Shown piece after piece: positions 49,304-60,718 of a stretch of 64,000 nucleotides of DNA. Under the pieces are notes generated by a model that did no database searches, was not told the DNA's origin, and saw only the letters and a list, made by a program, of their open reading frames with translations. A program made the position numbers and the translations under genes. The DNA comes from Ascidia mentula (Eukaryota; Chordata; Ascidiacea; Phlebobranchia; Ascidiidae). Location: NCBI GenBank assembly GCA_947561715.1, contig OX387203.1, positions 11,842,001 through 11,906,000 of the forward strand, read 5' to 3'. Position 1 is the first letter of the stretch. Each line of letters opens with the position of its first letter.

Positions 49304-51144
49304 CAAGTTGAGCCAAGTGCGAGATCAGAGCGTTGAGTCGAGTAATCTGCTATTGTACGACCCTGTGAGCGGGAGGGGCATTGTTGGTTGTTCTCTCAAT
49401 CACGTCGAGGTCAACACAAGTTCACACTTCGAACAATTAGAGTGTTACGCTTGCTTTAATTTCCCACTGCGAAATCTATTTTTGTGAAAACTGCGTTGTT
49501 GCCCACGCTGGTTTCCAGAACTGAAAAAGAGTTTATTTATTAAACAAAAGTGTATAGCTGACGTGTCGAATATGGATGTGTTCGATTGACATAGGGCCAA
49601 GACGGAATAACATTTTCCTGACCGACAAACATGGATAGCAACCGTTTAAACTTGAGTCAAAGCGGTAAAGAAGCTTTCAAACTGGGTTCTAGCCATTCCA
49701 TATTAGAGATCGCATTAAAAAGCCCACGACCACAGCAGAAGCATTTCACCTGCAACAATTACAATATCAAATTACTCCGTGTCAAAACACACCTTTATTT
49801 TTAAGATATCTTGTGCTTTTGCTTGATCACAGTGATTTTAAGTCAGAACGCCGATGGTTGTTTGTTTATGATCTGTCGCTGAGTGTGATTGTTAATTTGG
49901 CTGACGCAGGTCTCAAAAATCACTCGAGCGATTCAAACTTGGTATTCCAAACGAATTGATTGGACGTTCAACAGAGTTCACACTGTGTTTTCGAGCTGGA
50001 CGATCAGTTTACAACGTTGAAAGTTGAAGCCGACTCTGATCAAAACGATCACATACCAAAAAAGTACAATCACTTTATAAGGATGATATGTATAACTAAG
50101 TTAAACCGAGCATTACGTGCTGATACATTTGGCCGATTGCTAATCTCGAGTGCAGTACGATGGTATGAAAGGGAAAAGTGTTAATTGTTCTCTTCTCTAT
50201 AACCTGGAGCGGGCGTGGACACGGATGTTTGGCTCTTTCGATTTGCCTGGGAGCATTTCATACACCTTTTCATGCAGGCTTCTGATTGATTTATTTCCAT
50301 CCGAAGCACCGCACAATGCATTTGGAGCTGGGTAATTGGTACACGGGGGCGGCGTATCGCTGATATAGGTTTGTTCGCATTAATAAGTGATTGACTGGTA
50401 AAAAATGTGCGATAATATTATTTATTTTTAAATAATGGAAAGAAAGTTCCCAGCGAAAAGAGGGGAGTTAAAAAAAAGAAACTCCCAAGCGTATAACAGG
50501 GTAGGTGGAAGCGTTGTAATTAGCTTTGCAATAAGACAACGAAAGAAAAATTCCCCAGCGAAAACAGGGTAGGTGAAAAAGAAAGCTCGCAAGCGAACAA
50601 GAGGGAAGGTGGATGCGTTGTAATTAGCGTTAGGTGCATGCGTTGTAATTAGCTTTAGGTGCATGCGTTCTAATTAACATCACAGCGACATGCGAACCAA
50701 ACTTGATATTACAAACGGACGTAAAAAAGTAGAGTGCACACTGCGTATTGTTTAACGATGAAAGTCAGAGCACACGCTGTGCTAGTCTTGACGCGGCGCT
50801 GCGGGAAAATTGCTAGTTGTTCTTTTCCGTCTCCGGAGCGAGAGTGGGCACTTTGGAGCTTTTCACGCAGCTTTTCAGACTTTTCAGATTGGTTTGTGGG
50901 GTTATAGTAAAAGCACGCGCTGTTTTATTTATGTTTATTTGGTCCAGCCGAAGCACCGCACAATACATTTCGAGCTGGACTATCATGCAGCTTCGTAAAA
51001 GAACCAGTTAAAAAGAGAGTAGGGGAAGAGTTATGCGCCGCTTTGTAATAGTACAACGAAAGAACAACCACCAGCGAAAAAAGCATAGGCGAAAAAATAA
51101 GCTCCCAGCAAGCAAGTACATGGTAGTGGTAGCTGCATAGCGTG

Positions 51145-52619
51145 ATGAAGACCAACATGATGGCATGCAACTCTAATATTCCTTGCGAAGTTCAAGTAAA
51201 CAAAATCAACGAATTGAAACAAGAAACGGTAAGTTGGTTTACTCTTAAACTTGCTACTTCAGTTTTTTGTTGTTGTAAATCTCATGCTGTAGTAAAAACT
51301 AAACGGATTTAAAACATAACTACAATTTAGATATTGTTTATTGTTTTGTAGAGCGACAGGGAAATTGGGCCATTGCTTCGTGACAACGCACGACGATTTG
51401 TCATCTTTCCTATTCAATATCATGACATATGGAGAATGTACGAGAAAAGCAGAGGCTTCCTTTTGAACAGTGGAAGAGGTGCAAAATTCTTTGCCGCTTC
51501 CGACGGGATAGTTAATGAAAATCTCGTAAGTTACTCAAATACTACAAACAACTTTCAACAAGCTTGTATGGTTTGGTAAAATGAATTGTTACAATTAGGT
51601 CAAACGTTTTGCTCAATAAATGCAAGTGACTGAGCCAGATTTTTCTATGGTTTCCAAATTGCAATCGAGAATATTCATTTCGAGATGTACTCTCATTTGA
51701 TCAATACTTATGCACGAGACAGTCAAGAGAGAGGTATGTAGTTTACATATTTCACATTAACAATATGATAATTTTTCAATGAATGTTGCTCTGTTTTGTG
51801 AATTCCTAATAGGCATTTTGTTATGTTGACATGTTCTGCAACACCACCACAGTTTGGTAAGCCTAACGTCAATCGTCAACCTTTTATCTCAAAATTATAT
51901 TTTGTTTAACCATATTTTTACAGGGAGTACCTGTTCAACGCGATCGAAACTATGCCATGTGTTCGCAAGAAGGCTGAGTGGGCCCTCAAATGGATAAATT
52001 AGCAACAGTCAACCTGTGCAGAGCGAGTGATTGCGTTCGCTGCGGTGAAATAATCGGAGATGCAGTTTGCATTGAACAGGCAAGTTTCACCTAATACACA
52101 GCTCTGCATCCATGCTTTCCAGCCTACAATGTTAATCATACAAATAAAAACGCTTACAGAATCCAAAATCCGCACCAAAGTGTAATGTACATAATTGCTG
52201 CAAATAAATTTATTTGGGAGAATAGCATGCATCACAATAGTTTTGTAAATTGCTGTTTTTTATATTACTTGTGCCAAACGCCACTCAAATAACGTAGTTT
52301 TGTGAAAGGCGAATTAACACACAACACAGTGTTGTAACGCGTCCGTTTGGTTTACAGGAGTTTTTGTCCAAAAATTGTGTTGTTTTTACTATTGTGTCTT
52401 AAGAAAATGTATTTCTGTGAATTTGCGATGCAATATATGAAAAATACCGAATTGTATGTTTTAGGTTTACAAATCCGAAAAACCCTTTCGATTTCATGGA
52501 GTTGATCTTACTCGAAGGAAAACAACAACTTCTTCGAAAAGCGCATCGGCGAATATTAGAAAGCTGGTGTGATGGCAAAAGCGGAAGACATCAAATTTAC
52601 GCTAGATGCAGACTTTTAA
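51145..52619 (+). pseudogene. RRM2: Ribonucleotide reductase small subunit (R2) pseudogene, left copy
   Basis: The class I R2 subunit carries the di-iron tyrosyl-radical centre. Exon remnants with preserved splice borders: to 51,228; 51,352-51,525; 51,599-51,733; from 51,924; 52,465-52,619. Readable pieces: [39 protein letters not shown], then frame-shifted versions of the [14 protein letters not shown] region, [23 protein letters not shown], and the C-terminus NPFDFMELILLEGK ending AKAEDIKFTLDADF. Defects: the segment between 'YEK' and 'FFAASDG', which in R2 proteins holds the first iron ligands, is deleted. The middle of the protein (GIFFSGSFA to the second ligand set) is absent, and stops and frameshifts occur in several exons. 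Introns are kept, so it is a duplicated gene that decayed, not a retrocopy. Confidence 0.9.
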
Positions 52620-52859
52620 CCGTTTCCATTGTCATTTATTATATTTCTATCTTCGACTTACTAAAATAACTGGCATTGTTGTTGTTTTTCTTGTGGGAAT
52701 CCAGTAATTTCGAATTGAAATGGCCGATTTTTTAAGAAAATTCTCCACATATTCGTGCATGTTTGCTACTTGAGGTCGAGTTTTACAGAGAGCAGGCTTG
52801 GATGTCTGTGGGAAATTGTTATTACATTTACTATTGAACGCAGAATGTACACCCACAGA

Positions 52860-53297
52860 CAGTAAACGTCTTATTTGGACGCCTTATCAGACCATAATTT
52901 AGTTAAAAAACAAAATGGCACCTAATTATAAAAAGAAATGTCCCATAAAGGTTGCAAGAAAAGTAGTTGTTAAAAAACTGCGTCCATTATTGCTAAAAAA
53001 TGTATTAATGCTATTTGTTCACCGACTTAGCACGACGATTGTTCCGTGCAGGAGGAAGGGGGGGCCTTATCTTTCCTCAGTCCACTGGGGGGAACAACAG
53101 ATTATTCACTTACTTTAAAAATATTTTACATCATATTTTTCAAACCAATGCATGTGATTGATGTAAATTTAACTATGTCTGTATAAAAAAAGCTAGACCC
53201 TTGTCCCAAACTACAACCGACACGTTGGTATAAACTTGCGGTTAATATTTACCTAATGTATTTCATTTTCTTCAGTGTTCTCTAAAATTGTGTATAA
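52860..53297. other. Region without a recognised gene (left arm)
   Basis: Contains a 67-codon plus-strand frame beginning MAPNYKKKCPIKVARKVVVK at 52,915 with no known match and no conserved frame in the other arm beyond overall identity. Probably not coding. Confidence 0.35.
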
Positions 53298-53348
53298 GCT
53301 GCAGACAGATGGCCACTGTTTCGACCTAAAAGGTCTCATCAGTGCAGC
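53298..53348 (-). ncRNA. Type I hammerhead ribozyme, left-arm copy
   Basis: The minus strand carries the full catalytic core in order. Stem I strand GCTGCA is followed by CTGATGA, stem II GACC-TTTTA-GGTC, and GAAA. Stem III ACAG...CTGT comes next, then the GTC cleavage triplet, and TGCAGC, which pairs fully with GCTGCA. Same structure and sequence as the right-arm copy. Such ribozymes process transcripts of small animal retroelements. Confidence 0.85.
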
Positions 53349-54630
53349 TGGTGTGACCATAAGACGACTTTGCCGACCAAACGGCCAAGCAAAGACTTCC
53401 ACTTTGTGGTGACTACCAAATCACCGTTCGTCAAAATGCTTACAATTGTCTTTAATAATCTATTACGTAAAAACACCACAAAATCAGACGAGACAAACCA
53501 GACCTCCGTCTAACGATTGACTGGTCGAAAACCAACTTGATTGTTTATTTCGTTTCAAGGCGTTAATTTAAAACAAAAACAAAACAAAAAAATATTTAAT
53601 GGCAAAGATATATCATTGTAATGTTTGGAAACAATCTTTGTCAGGTTGATCTGGTATTAAATCACGTTTGAGTTTTATTCAGTTACCTACATCCTTTATA
53701 AGTTTAAAATAATGTTTTGCACTGTTTTTGTATAAAATTGAATCAATGCAGTTTGTTTTCCTAGTTTCGAAACATTACAATGACATGTCGTAGCCATCAA
53801 TTAAAAAAAATGTTTTCTTTTGAACTAATGCAGTAAAACACGACATAAACAACCAAGTTTGGTGGTGCTATATATGCCTAAATCAACAAAGCATTTACAA
53901 GAAAACACTTTACTTAAAGAAAGCATTTTACCTTGGGTCACAGGAGTTTTTAACCGATGCCTGTTGCTCTTATTGATAGGAGCAATAGCCTGATGAATTG
54001 GGTTTAAATACATTAAGTTTGTTGCCGACAGAATGCTTGTTGAGTTGGACTGTCCAAAGTCGATGAATCTGAACCGACGTAGCTATTGACGACGGCGTTC
54101 CTGTGTCTTCCACCTGAGAAATAGATCGTTCAAATTAATTTCGTTTGAAACAATGAAAAGCGTGGGTTAAAGAAATGTATGCAATGCAGTTAAATGGTGA
54201 ACACGCGCACAACATGCAGTTTATTGATCTCACGATCCGCGACAGAAATGTTCTAACTCTGGATAACTATCGAAAGCGGAAACTTAATTTTTTCAGTATA
54301 TCCAATAAGTTAGGTGACAATAGTCTTATGTCTGTTGTGCCACAAGTTACGAATTTAAGACACGTTTTTTAATCAATGGATTTCGCTGGAACCAAGACGA
54401 CACCCAAGCGAAGATGAACTTTGCTAGACCTCAATATCTGTTCCTATCGTAAAATCAACCTATCCAGATGTGTTATGTATTTCTGCTCTCTTCTTTCACT
54501 GAAAGAACTTGTATTGTAATCTTTTACCTTGCTTGCGGGTAAACACTGCCCGCATTTACATTCTGTGAGCTTGAGTTGTTTGTTTTCATCATCACAGCTT
54601 TACACATTGTACGGTTTCCATGTTATAGTT

Positions 54631-55571
54631 GCAAGTGGGGTTCACTTGATGCTTTGCTGTGGTCGTCGCAATCAGAACCATGTATGAACGAATCTCAACG
54701 TTACCATTAAGATTAACAATGTCAGCAGAGCATTCGGTGCGTAAAATATGTGCGTCACCTTTCTCTTCCCAACCTGGAGATGTCGTTCATATATTCTCAG
54801 CAAAACGATCGAGATGTTGAAAACATCTTGGGCCGAAATTGACAAAACTATTGACCATCAGTCAATTCAAGTCGCTTGTGTTTAAGCGGTATTGTTTCGA
54901 ATGCGATCCTATAGAATGTCAGGGCACATGAGACTTATTACACTGATCCACTATATTTACCAACAGCACCCGCGGGTGAAAAGGCCAACGCAACAGAAAA
55001 GCAAACCATTTTAAATGTATCAATCAAAAAGAAATAGAAAAACAAGTAGGTCGGAAAAGAGCGGTCGATTGACGGCCAACTAATGTTATTCATTTACTGT
55101 TCCGCTGGTATGTCAATAAATCTGAACTGACGTGGCTATTGGCGATGACGTTTCTCTCGAGACCTTCACTCGAGATTTATATCGTTCAAAGTAATTTCGT
55201 GTAAGCAATGAAAAGCGTTGGTTAAAGAAACATATGCGCAACGCAGTTAAAACATGAACACGCGCAACAACATGCGACTTTTGATCGGACGTTCCGCGAC
55301 AGCAATTTGCTAGCCCTGGATCACTACCGAAAACCGTGCATATCTGCGGCACGTGAAGACACTCTCTTAAAAACTAGAACTGGGTTTTAATTTGCGATGT
55401 GTAATAATTTACTGGTAAGTACAGCCAAAGATGCCCATGCAGGCGAAACTTAATTTTTCGAATATATCCAACAAATTAGGTGACATCCATCTCATGTCTG
55501 TTGTGCCACAAGTTACAAATTTGAGACACATTTTTCAATAAGTTGATGTCGCTGGCACCAAAACGATGCCT
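54631..55571. other. Spacer at the centre of the palindrome, holding a diverged direct copy of arm sequence
   Basis: From about 55,105 to 55,568 the spacer is a diverged, same-orientation copy of left-arm sequence at about 54,057-54,420. Shared blocks include GATCGTTCAAA/TATCGTTCAAA, AAGCGT(T/G)GGTTAAAGAAA and ATGTCTGTTGTGCCACAAG. The identity is much lower than between the arms, so this duplication predates the inversion. A segment at about 55,350-55,440 lacks a counterpart. Confidence 0.75.
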
Positions 55572-56683
55572 AACTATAACATGGAAACCGTACAATGTGT
55601 AAAGCTGTGATGATGAAAACAAACAACTCAAGCTCACAGAATGTAAATGCGGGCAGTGTTTACCCGCAAGCAAGGTAAAAGATTACAATACAAGTTCTTT
55701 CAGTGAAAGAAGAGAGCAGAAATACATAACACATCTGGATAGGTTGATTTTACGATAGGAACAGATATTGAGGTCTAGCAAAGTTCATCTTCGCTTGGGT
55801 GTCGTCTTGGTTCCAGCGAAATCCATTGATTAAAAAACGTGTCTTAAATTCGTAACTTGTGGCACAACAGACATAAGACTATTGTCACCTAACTTATTGG
55901 ATATACTGAAAAAATTAAGTTTCCGCTTTCGATAGTTATCCAGAGTTAGAACATTTCTGTCGCGGATCGTGAGATCAATAAACTGCATGTTGTGCGCGTG
56001 TTCACCATTTAACTGCATTGCATACATTTCTTTAACCCACGCTTTTCATTGTTTCAAACGAAATTAATTTGAACGATCTATTTCTCAGGTGGAAGACACA
56101 GGAACGCCGTCGTCAATAGCTACGTCGGTTCAGATTCATCGACTTTGGACAGTCCAACTCAACAAGCATTCTGTCGGCAACAAACTTAATGTATTTAAAC
56201 CCAATTCATCGGGCTATTGCTCCTATCAATAAGAGCAACAGGCATCGGTTAAAAACTCCTGTGACCAAAGGTAAAATGCTTTCTTTAAGTAAAGTGTTTT
56301 CTTGTAAACGCTTTGTTGATTTAGGCATATATAGCACCACCAAACTTGGTTGTTTATGTCGTGTTTTACTGCATTAGTTCAAAAGAAAACATTTTTTTTA
56401 ATTGATGGCTACGACATGTCATTGTAATGTTTCGAAACTAGGAAAACAAACTGCATTGATTCAATTTTATACAAAAACAGTGCAAAACATTATTTTAAAC
56501 TTATAAAGGATGTAGGTAACTGAATAAAACTCAAACGTGATTTAATACCAGATCAACCTGACAAAGATTGTTTCCAAACATTACAATGATATATCTTTGC
56601 CATTAAATATTTTTTTGTTTTGTTTTTGTTTTAAATTAACGCCTTGAAACGAAATAAACAATGAAGTTGGTTCTGACCAGTCA

Positions 56684-59600
56684 ATCACTGCTAACCAATT
56701 TGGGTCAAAAAAGCCCAAAAAAATTGGGTCTGTTCGTTGGGAAACCCAAAATATTTTTTGGGTTATTTGAACCCAAATATTTTTGGGTTAAAGATCTTCT
56801 TACCCTATAGATTTACCCAATAATATTTGGGTAGTGCCACACTTCACCCAATTTTGTCTGGTCACTATTTTGGGTTTAAATTCACTATACCCAGAATCTG
56901 TGTCATTTTTTGCACATTAATTATAGATATTGCACAGCTTGTTTTTTTGAAGAATCATATTTATTGTTTCTTGTCATTCTGTAGAAAGAACGTGAACAAT
57001 GAACATTTAATGAACAGAAAAATAATTAGTCAACACAAATAACTACAGGCTTATTTTGTCAAGTTGAAGTTTTAACTCACGCACTGAATCATACATTGAG
57101 TTTTCAGGAATATTAAGCAAATATGTTTAAAGAAATTGCAGTGTTTTGGTTATATGTGGGCAGTATTGATAATTAAGAACATAATACACAGCAAATAAAG
57201 CTATGATGCCTTTAGAAATGCTGTCCACACTGAGCACCGGGTTCTTCTCCGCAAAAAGTGTAATTTTTTGCGGCGAGAAAATGTCTCCATACACAATCAA
57301 CACAGGTTGTTGTCGATCCCCAAAGGCGGCCCTGGTATCTTCAAATGTTGTGTTGGCCTAAATAGTAAAACAATTTAGTTACATACTCAGGGTTAATATT
57401 GGCTTGTGCTACAAAATAAGGATGCTTTTAAGGATTTCCAACACTTAAATTGGATTTTTTTTACAATGCTCAATTTCAAAGTTTTTTATTAATTAGGCAC
57501 AGAATAACTTTTCGGAGACAAATAATTTAGCCTTTCTAGTCTTGTGGATATAAAATGAGTACATTTAATCAAAAAAACATTTTCAAGCCACTATGAAACA
57601 TGATTGTTTATACTCACAGGACACAAATCTAACAAATACCGCTCCCTGCTGAATTGCCGTTTTGTATTGGACTTCAATAAAGTACACAAAAGTAATATTC
57701 CAACCATAAAGTGAACATCTACAAAAAAAAACATTTCAAAAACATTTTTATGTGATAGTTTTTTTTTAGACTTACCAGTAAAGCAATCATTTTCATCAAG
57801 CGGCAAAAAGTCCAATATTTTTTTCATTGAGGGTGTTTTGTTTGGTTTTCCCGAAGAATATTTAATAATTTTTTGAAACAAGTCTTTAGCAATGCTGTTT
57901 AAAGCAGCTTCATCAGTAAAATTTTGTTTTCTTTTAAATTCACGAAGCAACTACAAGAAATAGAAATTACATTAAATTCAGTCCATAAATTTACAGTACT
58001 GCAGTCAAGCTATGGTTCAAAGCCGCTACAAATTGGCAAGTCAGAAGAAGATTTAAAGAATCAGCAGTGGAGCTCTGACTTGTCAATATGTGGCTTTGAT
58101 GTATATGTAACAAAAATACATTAAAATACAATTAACATACCTCGTTGAAGCTGGCCATTCTTTTATTAATGTCATAAGAGAAGGATTATTTTCCAAAACA
58201 AAGTTTTTGCGGACACAAAATGTTTCCTCCATTTTTTCTGCAATAAGTTTCTTATTGCGCAGCAAAGTTGTTTTTTTAAATTCATGCAGCAGGATCTAAA
58301 ATAATCAAGTCAAAAATCCATCATAAAAAAGCTTTAAAAAGTTTAAATCCATACTTCTTTTGCCTCGTCATACAAGTTTTCGGCCCGTGTATGTACTTCA
58401 TTTGATTGATGAGAAACCTTTCTTCGCTTTAAAGAAGGGTTGTTATATGCTCTTTTGATTCAGGGGTACCCATGACACTTCCGCTGTTTTTTAGCATGCA
58501 CATTTAATCGGTCTGATATATTTTTGTACCAAAATGCCTGTGAAATGTAAATAAATAAGCATGGTTATTGAATTACTTGGTAAGTTATACTTCACTCTAA
58601 CCTTGCCATCTGTTGCACCTAGTCCAAGACGAGCTGATTTGTACTGCTCCAAGAAAGCATCTAAACGCCTCGTTCTTTAGATGTCGGCATGGTCTGCAAA
58701 ATATATATATATAGCTTATAGCCTACCTTTTCCAAGTTAAGTGTAATTTATCAAAGCTTTTGCAATTTTTTCACGTTTAAAGAAGTATATGTAAAACTTA
58801 CTCTCAATTTCAGCATTTATTTGAAGAACTTCCCCTTGTGGGACATCTTCCAGAGTAGTCTTGATTGACAAAATCAATTAAACTCTGGATGCTTAAATCC
58901 ATACCAAGTCTTTTTCACTTTTTTTGATTAACTCACAAAATGATACACGAAACAGCTTACAACACTACCTGTAATTAAGAAAAAGGCGCGCCCAACGTTC
59001 GGTAATCACGTTCGCACAGGTAGAGACAAAGAAGTTCAAAGAACTAAGACTGGGGAGGCAAGTTAGTTTGGCGCCCTTTTCAGTGAGCAGTCAGGCGTGA
59101 CGCGCACATTGTTTGAACTTTAAAAAAATAATTTTGAAACACAAGAATTGTTTTAAAAAAGTTTTTGTACTTCACACGGTTGAAGGATTGTAAATTAGAA
59201 TTTTTTTTATAGTTTTAATGGTAAATCTGTTTCGTCGAGCAAATTTCAATAAAATTCAGATAATTCAAGTGGTTTATTTTCACAAGATTGAGATTTATTA
59301 TGAGCTCATTATGTGGATAATACACCATAGTAAGAGTATAATACAAATAAACTATTTTTAATTCTATCGCAGCATTACGTAATCAACCGGTGTCAAAAAC
59401 ATTTCGCAGCAGCGAGTGGTGCAAACAAAAGTTCTAACGGCGTAAAGCGATTTGTAGCTATGCCGTATGAATGAAATTTTTGTCATTCTTTCTTTATAAG
59501 CTAGCTAGCCCTTAAACTGACATGTATGCAAACCATACCGACGATGTAAGGTTCAGACTTGTTTGCAAAATTGATAATGTATGGTAAAATAAAACAAAAA

Positions 59601-59821
59601 AAATAACCCAATTTTTTTGGGTACAGTACAAGCATCACTTTACCCAAACACTTTTGGGTAAACAACAGTTAGCCCAATAATTTTGGGTATAATTATTTGG
59701 GTAACTTTCCTTTGGGTATAAATCATAAAGGTAAAGCAGCATTTTACCCAAAAACTTTGGGTATGTTAACTTTGTACCCAAAGTTGCCTTTGTAATTTTA
59801 CCCAAATTGGTTTACAGTGAT
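56684..59821. mobile_element. Complete CACTG-ended CACTA/CMC-class DNA transposon (3,134 bp) with AT target duplication
   Basis: Element 56,686-59,819 starts CACTGCTAACCAATTTGGGT and ends ACCCAAATTGGTTTACAGTG, imperfect inverted termini flanked by AT on each side. The left palindrome arm preserves the unoccupied site as CCAGTCAATCGTTAGACGG, which fixes the borders to the base and shows a 2-bp duplication. Both ends contain clusters of TTGGGT/ACCCAA words in both orientations, the subterminal repeats typical of CACTA-type elements. The interior contains a degenerate minus-strand gene but no recognisable DUF4218 transposase, so the copy is probably non-autonomous. It inserted after the arms were duplicated. 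Confidence 0.9.
57127..58885 (-). pseudogene. Transposon-carried gene of an uncharacterised 'WPALF'-type family
   Basis: Minus-strand exons include pieces up to about 58,885 (TLEDVPQGEVLQINAEIE), a piece near 58,610-58,680 (RLDAFLEQYKSARLGLGATDG) and one near 58,380-58,545 with an in-frame TGA. Next is MEETFCVRKNFVLENN with LIKEWPA, then 57,776-57,950 (YSSGKPNKTPSMKKILDFLP), 57,618-57,718 (FMVGILLLCTLLKSNTKRQF) and 57,127-57,357 (QPVLIVYGDIFSPQKITLF, then ISKGIIALFAVYYVLNYQY, stop). The last three join in phase. The order METF-R..-WPA, then 'K.ILD.L..D', then a terminal 'ALFA.YYVLN.QY' resembles a large family of uncharacterised animal proteins, sometimes labelled SAM-domain-containing and linked to transposons. 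The TGA and a phase mismatch after WPA indicate decay. Function unknown. Confidence 0.6.
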
Positions 59822-59988
59822 CGTTAGACGGAGGTCTGGTTTGTCTCGTCTGATTTTGTGGTGTTTTTACGTAATAGATTATTAAAGACAATTGTAAGCA
59901 TTTTGACGAACGGTGATTTGGTAGTCACCACAAAGTGGAAGTCTTTGCTTGGCCGTTTGGTCGGCAAAGTCGTCTTATGGTCACACCA

Positions 59989-60039
59989 GCTGCACTGATG
60001 AGACCTTTTAGGTCGAAACAGTGGCCATCTGTCTGCAGC
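59989..60039 (+). ncRNA. Type I hammerhead ribozyme, right-arm copy
   Basis: Every required part is present in 51 nt. Stem I is GCTGCA (59,989) paired with TGCAGC (60,034-60,039). The core has CTGATGA and GAAA, stem II is GACC/GGTC with a TTTTA loop, and stem III is ACAG/CTGT with a 7-nt loop. Cleavage is expected after the GTC ending at 60,033. The short closed stem III and open stem I make it type I, the form known from metazoan Penelope-like and small circular-RNA retroelements. No reverse transcriptase or second ribozyme is visible nearby. Confidence 0.9.
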
Positions 60040-60718
60040 TTATACACAATTTTAGAGAACACTGAAGAAAATGAAATACATTAGGTAAATATTAACCGCA
60101 AGTTTATACCAACGTGTCGGTTGTAGTTTGGGACAAGGGTCTAGCTTTTTTTATACAGACATAGTTAAATTTACATCAATCACATGCATTGGTTTGAAAA
60201 ATATGATGTAAAATATTTTTAAAGTAAGTGAATAATCTGTTGTTCCCCCCAGTGGACTGAGGAAAGATAAGGCCCCCCCTTCCTCCTGCACGGAACAATC
60301 GTCGTGCTAAGTCGGTGAACAAATAGCATTAATACATTTTTTTAGCAATAATGGACGCAGTTTTTTAACAACTACTTTTCTTGCAACCTTTATGGGACAT
60401 TTCTTTTTATAATTAGGTGCCATTTTGTTTTTTAACTAAATTATGGTCTGATAAGGCGTCCAAATAAGACGTTTACTGTCTGTGGGTGTACATTCTGCGT
60501 TCAATAGTAAATGTAATAACAATTTCCCACAGACATCCAAGCCTGCTCTCTGTAAAACTCGACCTCAAGTAGCAAACATGCACGAATATGTGGAGAATTT
60601 TCTTAAAAAATCGGCCATTTCAATTCGAAATTACTGGATTCCCACAAGAAAAACAACAACAATGCCAGTTATTTTAGTAAGTCGAAGATAGAAATATAAT
60701 AAATGACAATGGAAACGG

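Larger units (their letters stand above)
49339..54630. repeat. Left arm of a giant inverted repeat
   Basis: Reverse complement of 55,572-64,000. Paired landmarks sum to 113,339 at the outer end (for example 49,960 with 63,379), 113,338 further in, and 110,202 at the inner end (54,175 with 56,027). The 3,136-bp step is exactly the transposon plus its 2-bp duplication in the right arm. Only scattered substitutions separate the arms (about 1% by eye), so the event is recent or maintained by gene conversion. The outer limit cannot be seen because the right arm meets the window end. It holds an RNR pseudogene and a ribozyme. It also holds two diverged tandem blocks at about 50.19-50.69 and 50.82-51.14 kb, both containing GAAGCACCGCACAAT(G/A)CATTT and AGCGAAAA motifs. 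Confidence 0.95.

Noticed and set aside
49960-50184. 74-codon frame conserved in both palindrome arms as a gene
   Set aside because: Conservation follows from arm identity; there is no independent evidence of coding constraint or a known family.
51145-52619. R2 as an intact gene with unusual exons
   Set aside because: Iron-ligand segments are missing and there are frameshifts and stops in several exons, in both arms.
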